From contig NC_066580.1 in the NCBI RefSeq assembly GCF_024323335.1, positions 139,309,170 to 139,373,169 of the forward strand: DNA of 64,000 nt, in the 5' to 3' direction. The DNA is from Lathyrus oleraceus. Lineage: Eukaryota; Streptophyta; Magnoliopsida; Fabales; Fabaceae. A program made the position numbers and the translations under genes. A model generated the notes under the pieces. The model made no database searches. It worked only from the letters and a program-made list of their open reading frames with translations, and had not been told where the DNA came from. Positions within the stretch are counted from its first letter, which is position 1; every line of letters starts with the position of its first letter. Shown piece by piece: positions 45,373 through 55,851 of this stretch.

Positions 45373-45561
45373 CAGGTCCTGAAAAGTACACAGTGAGAAG
45401 TATTATGAACCAAAAAATTATGGAATTTACAAAAAAACTTTTTTCTTTCTCTGTTCTAACGGGGGGGGACTTTATTCCCCTTTTGGGAGAATGATTTGTC
45501 CATCAACAACCAATAGATCAAAGATTTCGTCACACTTAGTAACGTCAAAGGTAGATGTTAT

Positions 45562-46670
45562 TTAAGGAGAATTGCGATCCAAAATGTAGCGGAATTTAAA
45601 AATTTCTCCTTTAGTGATCCTTACGAATGGACATGATCAGTGATAGAATCGTTACCTCTTTAGGAGATTGAAACCTTTGATACAGATCTACGGAGCGATC
45701 ACGAACATTGAATGGTGACAATGCCTCTACTCAGTCCACATGAACGAATTACTTCAATCTCAGTGCTAGCTGCTACGAATGAAGGCTTTGAGTGAGAGAG
45801 AGGGAGAGAAACAAAATTACAACTGCACAAATGCTTCTGCACAAGGATTCTATTTATAGAACCACTTGTGTGGGCTGCAAGCTAAAAAGCCCACTTAAGT
45901 GTGTGTGGCCCATATCTTATGATATGCCAAAATCACTTAAGCGTGTGGTACCTTACCATATTTCATATTCTACTTAATTACATAGTACCTTATGATGTTC
46001 TACAATTCACTTAAGTGCACCGTACCTTATGGTGTTCCTTAGTTACTCTATCTCTCATCAATATGTCCTTTTGTGTGTGACCCTGTAGGTTTTCATGACA
46101 TTAACAATTATATTAAATCACGTATTTAACATAATAAATAGCGAGCGGTATCTAACAACACATCACTGCTACCCAAGACACGAAAATGTCATGTGATCTG
46201 ACAAATCCTTTTGTGATAATACTTATGTGTATAATTAACCTTTTGCCCCTATGTCTATATTAAACACAATCACCATGAGAATAACTTATGACACATAGCA
46301 TAACATTCTATATAGTATTCTCATAGCGGGTCAATCTAGTATAAATATTATTCTCAATATCCACACTTATGTTTAAGACTTGATAACTTCTTATCCATGA
46401 CCCATGAGATGTGATCATCAGTCTATATACATAATAGTCTTAAGGCTTTAATGTTATCCCACTTCACAACAAAGCTCGACTATGGATACTTTAAGAATAT
46501 TGTCCTTATGTTTAATGGGATCTCATGATTAAGTCACACTTGATACATTAAACAGACTAGCCATTCTAGGGACTTTATTAAACAAACATAATAAATAAAA
46601 AGCCTTTTATTATTAATAAATAATTCGATACAAGTACCAAAAGTATTGGCCTCTAGGGCTTACACCAACA
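45562..46670 (-). repeat. Solo LTR of the same copia family as 21,106-28,812
   Basis: The sense strand starts TGTTGGTGTAAGCCC at 46,670 and ends ...CTCCTTAA at 45,562. Collinear with the LTRs at 21.1 and 27.5 kb, but it lacks about 190 bp near 46,267 and has an extra 35-45 bp near 45,662. The flanks are 'gttat' on the left and 'tttat' on the right, a target duplication with one mismatch. No internal sequence or partner is nearby, so it is a solo LTR. Confidence 0.88.
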
Positions 46671-46674
46671 TTTA

Positions 46675-47215
46675 TATCAACAAATTTTTCATTTTTAGGT
46701 TCTACGTGATTTTCCCCGTTTGAGGATTTTAGAAGCTTGCATGTATAGGGAGGCCCTGGTTTTTGTTCGGCTACATTGACCTCGTTTTCCTCTATATACT
46801 CGTACTCTGAGTCAGATGAGTTTCATATGTTGTCGACTTCAACATAAGCTACTTTCTTTTTACTGAACTTCGAAGTTATAACTATTTCATCTTTTAACAG
46901 TTTGACTTATCGAACTCTATCAGCCAACTGAGTCATGCCTCTCAAGTATTGGTTGTCTAACTTCTTCCTAATGGAGTCGTCAAGTCCCCTGCTGCCAGTT
47001 CAACTAGCTCATGTTCTGGAACTTGTGTAAAACATCTCGCTTTCAAGGTTCTAAACCTATTGAGGTAATTGTCGATGCTTTCAACCACCTTTCTTCTTAC
47101 ATTGGCTAATTATTTGAGGTTAATCTTACATTGCCCCATACAGAACTACTCGTGAAAAGACCTTTCTAGTTAGGCCCACGTAAAGATGGAATTTGCAGGA
47201 AGGGTGGTGAACCAT
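46675..47215 (-). pseudogene. Gag remnant of element F
   Basis: Read leftwards from 47,215: FTTLPANSIFTWA, then LERSFHE, VVESIDNYLNRFRTLKARCF and TQVPEHELVELAAG. This is the retrotransposon gag core (W-x2-L...F...ES-x2-(E/N)Y-x3-F) of Ty3/gypsy elements. Stops occur near 47,167, 47,145 and others. It breaks off at 47,216 where LTR D was inserted. Confidence 0.8.
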
Positions 47216-47401
47216 TGTCGCATCCGCGAAAAACAACCAGCGGGAAAAAACAAACAAACAAAGCCGCCACCGTGCGTTATTTATCCCAAAGGAGGGAAAG
47301 GAAACGCTCGAAGTAAACCTGGAAAGGAAATGGTCTTACGACCGGAAATGCAAGGATCGGGAGTCGGTTACGCGAGGGGAAGGTATTAGCACCCCTCACG
47401 T

Positions 47402-47417
47402 CCGTCGTACTCGACGG
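47402..47417 (-). other. Covarying hairpin in LTR D
   Basis: Sense CCGTCG-AGTA-CGACGG, same place and loop as in LTR A but with a C-G/G-C pair in place of T-A at the inner stem position. Confidence 0.6.
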
Positions 47418-47739
47418 GATCCACGCTCAGAAAGGAAAGAATAAGGTTGCTAAAAACTTCTCAAAGAATGCACACACACTGGAATAAACACAAATAGAGG
47501 AAGACGGAGGAATGTGACTCGGTAGGATGTCGCATCCTGGGCCTACGTAGTTTGTCAGAAACAAACATCAGAGTCAACGTAGTTCGGGGAAATGGGAAAC
47601 GGGCTCGCTAGGATATCGCATCCTATGCCTACGTATCTCATCTGGAATGAGAATCAGAGCTACCGTAGTTCGGCTAACGCACGCCGAAACAAAACGCACA
47701 CAAGGACGCTGAAACGTCAAAAGAAACTCACAAATGGAA

Positions 47740-47960
47740 ATAGACTGCCAATGGCTGGTCTTACGTCCGACTCCAAACAACAAACGCAAACAAGGAAACC
47801 GAATGCCAATCGTTGGACTTACATCAGACTCCAAGCACACAAACACAGGAAACCGACTGCCAATCGCTGGACTTACGTCAGACTCCACATAAACAAACAA
47901 ACAAACGCAGGAAACCGATTGACAATCGCTGGACTTACGTCAGACTCCAAGCAAACAAGA
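47740..47960 (-). repeat. LTR subrepeats in D, 55-65-bp unit
   Basis: 'gaytgccaatcgctggacttac' followed by 'gtcagactcca' occurs at about 47,746, 47,808, 47,859 and 47,923. The same phrase recurs in LTRs B and C. In LTR G a diverged form 'atgccaactcgtgggactta' takes its place. Confidence 0.85.
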
Positions 47961-48971
47961 GGTTAACCGAACGCTGAGTCGTCAAAAGCAACAAAGAAGT
48001 TGAACAAACAAGCTAACAGGGAGTCTGGTACTCGAGCCTGCTAGCTGTCAAGCAAACACAAAAAAAAGGGTGCCCGGAGAGATCTCGCATGATCTCCTGC
48101 CTACGTACCTCATCTGGTATGAGGATCAGGGCAACGTAGTTCCCCTTAACAGGGGAGAAACTTCCTCCTAACCAGAGACCGGGAAATAACAAACTAAAAG
48201 GGAGACTGACTCGAGCCTAATAGTTGTCATGCAATCCACAATAGTCCTAGGTTGAGGTTTCTAACAGATCCTAACTCGCACAGGCAGCAAGTCAACAACA
48301 CAGCAAGTAAGCAAACGGGTGAACAGGTATCACACACTATATGCAAACAAGAAGGCTCACACAACATGGTTGGGCTTTAGTCAAGGGGTCAAATCAACCT
48401 CGACAAACAAGCCAACTGAAAAGGGGTATTGTTTGCTCTTAACCCTAACATTGAGAATTAGGGTGAAGCAGATGAAATGGGAAGTGAGGGTAAGACCTCA
48501 CAGATCTTATCCCTGGCCTGGGAGAGCTTGAAACAATGAAAGTGTGGGAGTTCAGAATCAGGAACTCTACTCCACATGACTGACACAACAAGATTTTGGG
48601 TTCTTATTCAAAGTGCATCAACACATGGTGTGAGCAGGATGAATGACACAACTGAATAGCAGGGGATGGATTGCACATCCCTTTTATTTGCCAATGCCTC
48701 TTCACTTAGGAGGTCTTTATATGTACAAGGCACAAAGATAAACAACCACAAACATTGCCTCTTAAGAAGAGCTTCAGACAGGTGCCTGCTGTCGCATTAC
48801 GCGAAAAACCGACGGGAAACAAGAACAACAGAGCCGCCACCTGCGTTATTTATCCCAAAAGAGGGAAAGGAAACGCTCAGAGTAAACCTGGAAAAAGCAT
48901 GGTCTCGCGACCAAAGAGAATGGGATCGGGAGTCGGTTATGCGAAGGGAAGGTATTAGCACCCCTACGCAT

Positions 48972-48987
48972 CCGTCGTACTCGACGG
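48972..48987 (-). other. Covarying hairpin in LTR C
   Basis: Sense CCGTCG-AGTA-CGACGG, identical to that of D although the adjacent bases differ. Confidence 0.6.
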
Positions 48988-49264
48988 GATCCACGCACAA
49001 TAGGAAGGAAAATGGTTGCTAAAATCACTGCTCATAAACAAGCAAACACTGGCTGAAAGAGACACAAGAAAACAAACAAGACTGACTCGGCAGGATATCG
49101 CACCCTGGGCCTACTTAGTCTATCAAGCATAGACATCAGAGTCAAAGTAGTTCGAACTAAGGGGGAAAACACATGCTCGCTAGGATGTCGCATCCTATGC
49201 ATACGTATCTTCTTGGACGAAGAAGAATCAGAGCATTCGTAGCTCGGCTCACGCACACAGACAA

Positions 49265-49485
49265 AGCAACACAGGAAATCGACTGCCAATCGCTGGGCTT
49301 ACGTCAAACTCCACACAAAAATAGGCAAACATGGAACCCGAACGCCAATCGCTGGACTTACATCAGCTTCCGAACCAAACACACCCACACTGGAAACCAG
49401 ATGCCACTTGATGGACTTATACCAGACTCCAAGCACACAACAAGAGGATACGGAATGCCAATCGCTGGTCTTACATCCATCTCCT
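49265..49485 (-). repeat. LTR subrepeats in C
   Basis: 'tgccaatcgctggrcttac' copies at about 49,285, 49,343, 49,403 (as 'tgccacttgatggacttat') and 49,457. Confidence 0.8.
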
Positions 49486-52400
49486 GACACACACAACACA
49501 AAACAAAAAGACCGCCCGGAGAGATCAGCTCATCTCCTGCCTACGTACCTCATCTGGTACGAGGATCAGGGCGACATAGTTCCCCTACGAAGGGACACAG
49601 GACTAGCCTAACCAGATATTAGAGGGAGACACAACTAGGGAGACTAACTCGAGCCTAGATGTTATCATGCATAATCATCCCTAAGTCAAGGTTGCTACCT
49701 AACTTGCACATGGAGCAAGCCTATCTTAATCAGCACAAATAACAAAGCAAACAATTACAGATAGCACACACTATATACACACCAAGTGGGGCTCAAACAA
49801 AGGGTTAGGCTGCAAGAGCAAGCCAACTGGAAAGGTAATGTTAGCTCTTAACCTTGACATTGAGAGCCAAGGTGAAGCCAGATGAAAGGTGAGTGAAGAT
49901 TAGACTTCACAGCTCTTATCCCTGGTCAGGGAGAGCTTCAGACAATGAAGTGTGGGTCCAGAAAGTGGGAACCCTTCTACACTTATGACACTGACTCAAC
50001 TGGTCTTGGGTTAATGTCCACAAGGCATCAACATGTGATGTGAGCCAAGGGACGACTCAACAGAATAGCAGGAGGTGGACTACACACCTCTTGTGTCTGC
50101 CAATTGCCTTAACAAAGGTCTTTACCTGCTTGGGGACAAAAATAAACAAGCACAAACATTGCCTCTTAAGGAGGACTTCAGATAGGTGCCTGGCCAAGTA
50201 ACAGGCCAGGTCTTCCAGACTACATGGAGAAGAGATCATTATACCTCAGTGCTCAAGCTAGCAAGCAAAGCACAATCAAGTTCACAAAGGAACTATAGCA
50301 ACTAAGGTACCTGAAATCAATCCAATATAATCAGTACTCAGCTCAAACAATAAGCAAACAGACAATGGTCAACAGTTAACTATACAGTCAAACAACAGTC
50401 AATGCACAAAGGTGCAAGCCACATGGCACAAACTCAAGTTTCAAAACCTATAAAACAAATTCCAAGTTAGTCATAAACAAGCTACAAGCCAACTCCAATT
50501 GAGTGCACATCATCAAGCATAAGCAAATTGTGCTTTTAACCTGAAACAAATCTCAAATGTGAGAACACAAGACCACTAGTACAAGACTAGGGTCAAAATG
50601 ATATCAAAAAGTCAAAACAGAACATGAAACTTATCAAAAGTCAAGATCAATCAATTAAGAAACAAATCCATGTGGTTTCACATTCATATCATTCATCATT
50701 ATCATTTCATGAAGGAAAAGGCACAAAACATGCAATCTAGGACCTCAAAATACCAAACAGAATGATCACAATCAAATCAATACCAAAACATTTCAATAAA
50801 TCCTCAAAAAATTCATGATCAAACAGCATTCATAACATGTCAATCACACCAAATTTCAGCTCATTTGGATCAAGGGAAGCAAGTCAATGAAATTCATAAA
50901 GTCAACACAAGTTTAAGCAAGCTCATACATGGCATCAAAACATGCATCCACTTCAACCAATCATAAAACAGCAATCAAACATGATAAATGAATGGGACCA
51001 ATACCAAGATGCACTTCAATATGTCTACAATACACATGCCAAATTTTAAATCCATCCAATAAACCACAAGAATTTCCCAAATCAAATGAGATCATGTATC
51101 ACAAAAAGTCAACAAATGACTATACAGAAAATAAAATCCCAATAAAATAGGAAATGCATTCAAAAATTCCAGAAAAATTCACATGTATTTTCAACATTCA
51201 CAAGTATTCTCATGCAAAATTTCAGCTCAATTCAAGTTCAACAAGCATAGAACATAAAATCAAGAAGATGCACCAAGCATGGCATGGCATAAAATCTAAC
51301 ACCTCTAAAGATCATGTCATATCTCTCAATCCAGGAACTCAAAAATTACGAACCACATATCAAAATGACCAGGAACATGTCTAGAATATGCACAAAAAAT
51401 TTCAAGAATTTCTAATGAAGTATCATCATTTCATGAATGAAAGAGTAAGAATGGTGCACAAAAAGACACATTCAATCAAACCCTAGCCAAATATTTATTC
51501 CACACATGCACAATATTATTAAAAATAACCAAAAAAACAAGGACATGATGAGGAGAATGATGCAAAAAATTACACATTATTTGGATTATTTTTGAAGGAG
51601 TTATTGATTTTTTAATCATGGTGATAAAATAAAAAAAGATGAAACAAAGATGATGAACACATGTGGAAATAATACAAAAGGCAAATGGTAATGCTACTAC
51701 ACGGAATCGAACCGTGTCCAAATCCAACATAGAGCGCCACTTAGTGAAACGCTGCGTTTCACTAAGTGATGTCGCAGCGCGTGATAGGCTTCATGATCCA
51801 CAAACAACCAAAACATGCAAAGGCCATGCAATTAGGATCAAACACGATCTGGAATAGATTTTTCAAATTATTCATCGTGTTCTTCAGATTTTTCCAGGTG
51901 ATGAACGGAACTTCACAGAAATTCAAGAAAAGCATACCAATGGAATCGTCACGCATCACACATCACATATCCGATTTTCAATTAACCTAATTCTACTCCT
52001 ATCAACCAGATCGAGCACAAGAAAATTCCTAGGTCAAAATTCAAAACAGCATAACTAATTGAATATTGCATGAAATCGATAGGTTCAAAGCTCAGTGTTC
52101 ATATCATGATGAGATCTACAAGATGCACCTACTAATTGCATGAATTGTAATGATCTAAATCTGACCTTTGAAGAACAGCAGCAATGGAATCTCCAGTTTC
52201 AGAGCTTTACAGGTGAAAACAGAAGTTCATCAAGGCTTCAATAGATGACTGAAGTGAGGATCGTGGCTCAATTACGCTCTAGTTCCACAAAATCTCCAAC
52301 TGTTTTATGCACCTCCAAGCTCCAACAGTTGCAATTTCCAATGATTCTTCTCAAAATATGCTTCAACAGATCATCACTTATGCATGAATTGGTGATTGGA

Positions 52401-53575
52401 ATGGAGAACCTACCAGAAGAATCAAGGTTCGAAGCAAAAAGTTGAAGAAAAGTTCTTGAGGATTTGAGAGAATTTTGTGATTTTTTGTATTTGGATCTGA
52501 AAAAGTGAAATGTCATTATTTGTTTCTGTTATGCTTAAGGCTTTATATGATGTACTAATCACTTTGTTAATCAAGATAAAGCAAATTCAAAGTGGATTAG
52601 CAAAATGCAATTTCATGTCAAATGGCCAAACTGCCCTTTTTCAATTAAAGCCAATGGAACAGTAAAAGTGCAGCTGAAACAAGTCACATTTTCCATTTAG
52701 AATGTGTTGGAAATGGTTTGAAGTGCAAATGACATGTATTTTTCAAATTGATTATTTTTCCCACCAAAATGCAAAATGAACACTTGAAAAACGGACTTTT
52801 GCTATGATGATTTTTGATGAAATGTGATGATGCATCATGAAAGTACATGTCAAATGTGGTTTGCTCAAAAAAGAATCACCCAATTTGGCCTTTCCATTCA
52901 AAAGTTATGGCACTTTGAATTTCAACTTTTTCTAAAAATGATTTGATCATAACTTGCCAACCATAAATGAGAAATGAGTGTTCTTGGACTTTTTGGAAAG
53001 GTGAGAACAAGATCTTCAACTTCCATGTTGGACAAAATTCCATTTGAAGCTTGTATGATGAAGTAAATTTGAGGAGAATCACTTTCCATTTTTGGCAGTT
53101 TCCAATTACAGGTCACCTGCTATTTTTGGAAACTTTTCATCTGACTTCAAATTCTTCAATCTTGATCTTTGAAATGTCAAATGAGACTTGTGTGGACATG
53201 AATGAAGCCTTTCAAACCATCTCCCACCTTCAAATTCATGAATTTTGGCACAGTTGACCACAGTTGACCTCCTATGGTTTCAGATGAAATTCAACTTGAC
53301 TGATGACTTCTGAGCATCCAATCTTTGGCCAATCCACTTCAAAATGATCACATAATCATATGAACTTGATAAACCAACCCTAGGGCTTTGTCTCAATGGA
53401 AATGGCACATGCTTGCTTGTTTGACTGATTCTCCTGATCATCTTGACCTAATTTTGTCTGATGACTTGCACTTGGGCAAAGGGCAATGCAATGCTATGCA
53501 GTGGACAATGTAATGTTAATGACCTAATATGAAAATGTATGTACAAAATGGGAGGTGCAAATTTGAGGTGCTACA

Positions 53576-53590
53576 GCTGCCCCTATTCAA
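53576..53590 (-). other. Polypurine tract of element C
   Basis: Sense TTGAATAGGGGCAGC next to the LTR start TGTAGC. Confidence 0.6.
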
Positions 53591-53819
53591 TCAGCTGGGA
53601 ACCTGAACGGATGATAGCAACGGCTGTCAGACTTTCAGGGTAAACAGGGATTGAATACCAAGAACCGTAGAAATTTGCACAATGCAGGGATCCATCAATG
53701 GAAATGTCCACTGGGATCTGATACTTATTGCTGGGTATTTTGATTTTCTTCTTCAGTGGGTACAGTCACCTCCAGACATCACAGGAGGATGAATGGGAAC
53801 AGAAATCACAACTAGATGC

Positions 53820-54760
53820 CAACGGACAACTAGGAAAAACTCAACGTTTACCGAGACCAACGGAGAGGTAAATCAACTGGGGACGACCAGGAAGGGATAC
53901 AACCATACGTCAGCGGACGACATGGGAAAAACTCAACGTTTACCAAAACCAACGGAGAGGTAAATCAACTGGGACGACCAGGAAAAACTCGACGTTTACC
54001 AAAACCAACGGAGAGGTGAATCAACTGGGGACGACCAGGAAAAACTCGACATTTACCAAAACCAATGGAGAAGGAGACCAGACATCAACGGACGACGGAT
54101 GAACTGGGAAGACTCGACCAGACGTCAACGGACGAACGGGAGAAGCTCGACGTTTATCGACACCAACGGAGAAGGAGACCAGACATCAACGGACGACGGA
54201 TGAACTGGGAAGACTCGACCAGACGTCAATGGACGAAAGGGAGAAAGCTCGACGTTTATCGACACCAACGGAGAAGGAGACCAGACATCAACGGACGACA
54301 GATGAACTGGGAAGACTCGACCAGACGTCAACGGACGAACGGGAGAAGCTCGACGTTTATCGACACCAACGGAGAAGGAGAAATACTGGGGAAAATACAA
54401 CTAGATATCAACGGATAACTAGGAAAAACTCGACGTTTATCGACACCAACGGAGAGGAGAAACCTCTTCACTAAGGAAGGGGTATAACAACCGGAAACTG
54501 AATAGGACGTCACCGACGACTCTACTGGGGAATCTGGCTGGGAATCAACCAGACATTAACGAATGACTGGAGAATAGGATACACAATCAGACGTCAACAG
54601 ACGAATGAGTAAAACTCAACGTTTACCGAAACCAACGGAGAGGTAACGCTACATGGGGAAATATATCACCAACAACCGCTAACAGACGATCGGGAAAAAC
54701 TCGACGTTTATCGAAACCAACGGAGAGGTAACTCTGGGGGGAATCAATAGTCATTAACTA
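53820..54760 (-). repeat. Tandem repeats with a 'gacgtttaccraaaccaacggag' core
   Basis: The core recurs at about 53,845, 53,936, 53,993, 54,050, 54,148, 54,249, 54,352, 54,430, 54,615, 54,705 and 54,807. The middle part has three close copies of a 103-bp unit (54,066, 54,169 and 54,272). ORFs of HQRRRRPDINGR type on the + strand come from this repeat and are not genes. Confidence 0.85.
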
Positions 54761-54882
54761 ATGATCTGTGGGGACAAACAACTATACGTCATCGGACGCA
54801 TAGGAAAAACTCGACGTTTATCGACACCAACGAAGAGGAGGAAAGCTGGGGCAGAAAGACGACGTTACGAACATCGAAGGAT

Positions 54883-55027
54883 GATGTTTACCGACACCAA
54901 AGAAGACCAGACACTTACGCATGACTGGGAAAGCACCGAAAGATGGTGTTTACCGACCCCAAAGAAGACCAGACACTTACGCATGACTGGGAAAGCACCG
55001 AAAGATGGTGTTTACCGACACCAAAGA
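54883..55027 (-). repeat. 62-bp tandem repeat
   Basis: The unit starting 'agatggtgtttaccgac' occurs at 54,941 and 55,003, with an older copy at about 54,880. It includes 'agaccagacacttacgcatg'. Confidence 0.8.
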
Positions 55028-55220
55028 AATAACACACGCGGGCGTTAACAGGATAAAGACATCTACATGTCAGGGCAAGGCTAAACACTTGCAGGGGATC
55101 TCACTGGGGATCAAGGTCACGACAGCGAGCAAACGGGAAGGAACACCAAGGATACCGGGTTGTAGGCATGAAAAAGGTGGCCGACCAAAACGTGAATTGG
55201 TTTGTGTTCCAAAATACTCA

Positions 55221-55851
55221 TCATCCTGAAGAAGGCTAGAAAAGCAGTCTTGTTAAAGGATGGACATTCGATTCCACAAGGAATACGAATCTTACTCAGC
55301 TGGGGAGGACGACTTCGACCCAAGAGCGCATGAAATATATTATCTATAGCCGTCAAAACATAGATAATACACTCGCAAGGAAGATTATCCATAACCGGGT
55401 TGAGGTTGTTAGATGGATAAATCGACCGACATCATCCTGAAGAGAGCAAAGGCAAACTTGTTAAAGGATGGATATCCGATTCCACGAGGAATACGAATCT
55501 TACTCTGCTGGGAGGGACGACACTTCGACCAACGAGCGCATGAGATATATTATCTATAACCGTCAAAACGTAGATAATATACTCGCAAGGAAGATTATCC
55601 ATAACCGGGTTGAGGTTGTTAGATGGATAAATCGACCGACATCATCCTGAAGAGAGCAAAGGCAAACTTGTTAAAGGATGGATATCCGATTCCACGAGGA
55701 ATACGAATCTTACTCTGCTGGGAGGGACGACACTTCGACCAACGAGCGCATGAGATATATTATCTATAGCCGTCAAAACGTAGATAATATACTCGCAAGG
55801 AAGATTATCCATAACCGGGTTGAGGTTGTTAGATGGATAAATCGACCGACA
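55221..55851 (-). repeat. Three tandem copies of a 210-211-bp unit
   Basis: Units start at 55,221, 55,432 and 55,642 with 'tcatcctgaaga' and end with 'ggataaatcgaccgaca' (55,851 in the last). Units two and three differ at only one or two positions; the first is more diverged. The 3' untranslated region of Ogre elements is known to be a source of satellite repeats, and as I recall the pea satellite PisTR-A has a monomer of about this length. I have not compared sequences. Confidence 0.9.

Larger units (their letters stand above)
42640..47215 (-). mobile_element. Element F: decayed Ty3/gypsy element, interrupted twice
   Basis: Minus-strand domains in the right order: gag (47,215-46,675), post-gag linker (45,372-45,025), protease (44,515-44,168), RT (43,990-43,086), RNase H (43,089-42,660). 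A copia solo LTR sits in it at 45,562-46,670, and the Ogre-type LTR D cuts its gag at 47,216. Many stops and frame changes. No LTRs identified, so its full extent is unknown. Confidence 0.8.
47216..48789 (-). repeat. Partial Ogre-type LTR D (3' end), cut by element C
   Basis: The sense 3' end GATGCGACA is at 47,216. It can be followed collinearly with LTR C (48,790 on) up to '...ttcagacaggtgcctg', where C begins. In LTR C the same phrase near 50,185 continues unbroken. There is no primer-binding site left of 47,216, only element F gag, so this is the outer (3') end of an inserted element. The 5' part of this LTR should lie right of the window. Confidence 0.82.
48790..53575 (-). repeat. 3' LTR of element C (4,786 bp)
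   Basis: The sense strand starts TGTAGCACCTCAAATTTGC at 53,575 and ends AATGCGACA at 48,790. The right neighbour is a polypurine tract (GAATAGGGGCAGC), so the internal region of C lies to the right and this is its 3' LTR. The left neighbour is interrupted LTR D. Non-coding throughout; the ORFs seen are short and not protein-like. Confidence 0.85.

Noticed and set aside
48797..49028. Minus-strand ORFs of 60-67 codons in LTRs C and D (also + strand 47,186-47,389 and 48,755-48,958)
   Set aside because: They recur because the LTR 3' ends are homologous. The frame is not conserved between copies, and the conserved hairpin explains the shared bases better.
54065..54474. + strand ORFs of the HQRRRRPDINGR type
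   Set aside because: Translation of the 103-bp tandem unit, antisense to the element; charge and repetition come from the DNA repeat.
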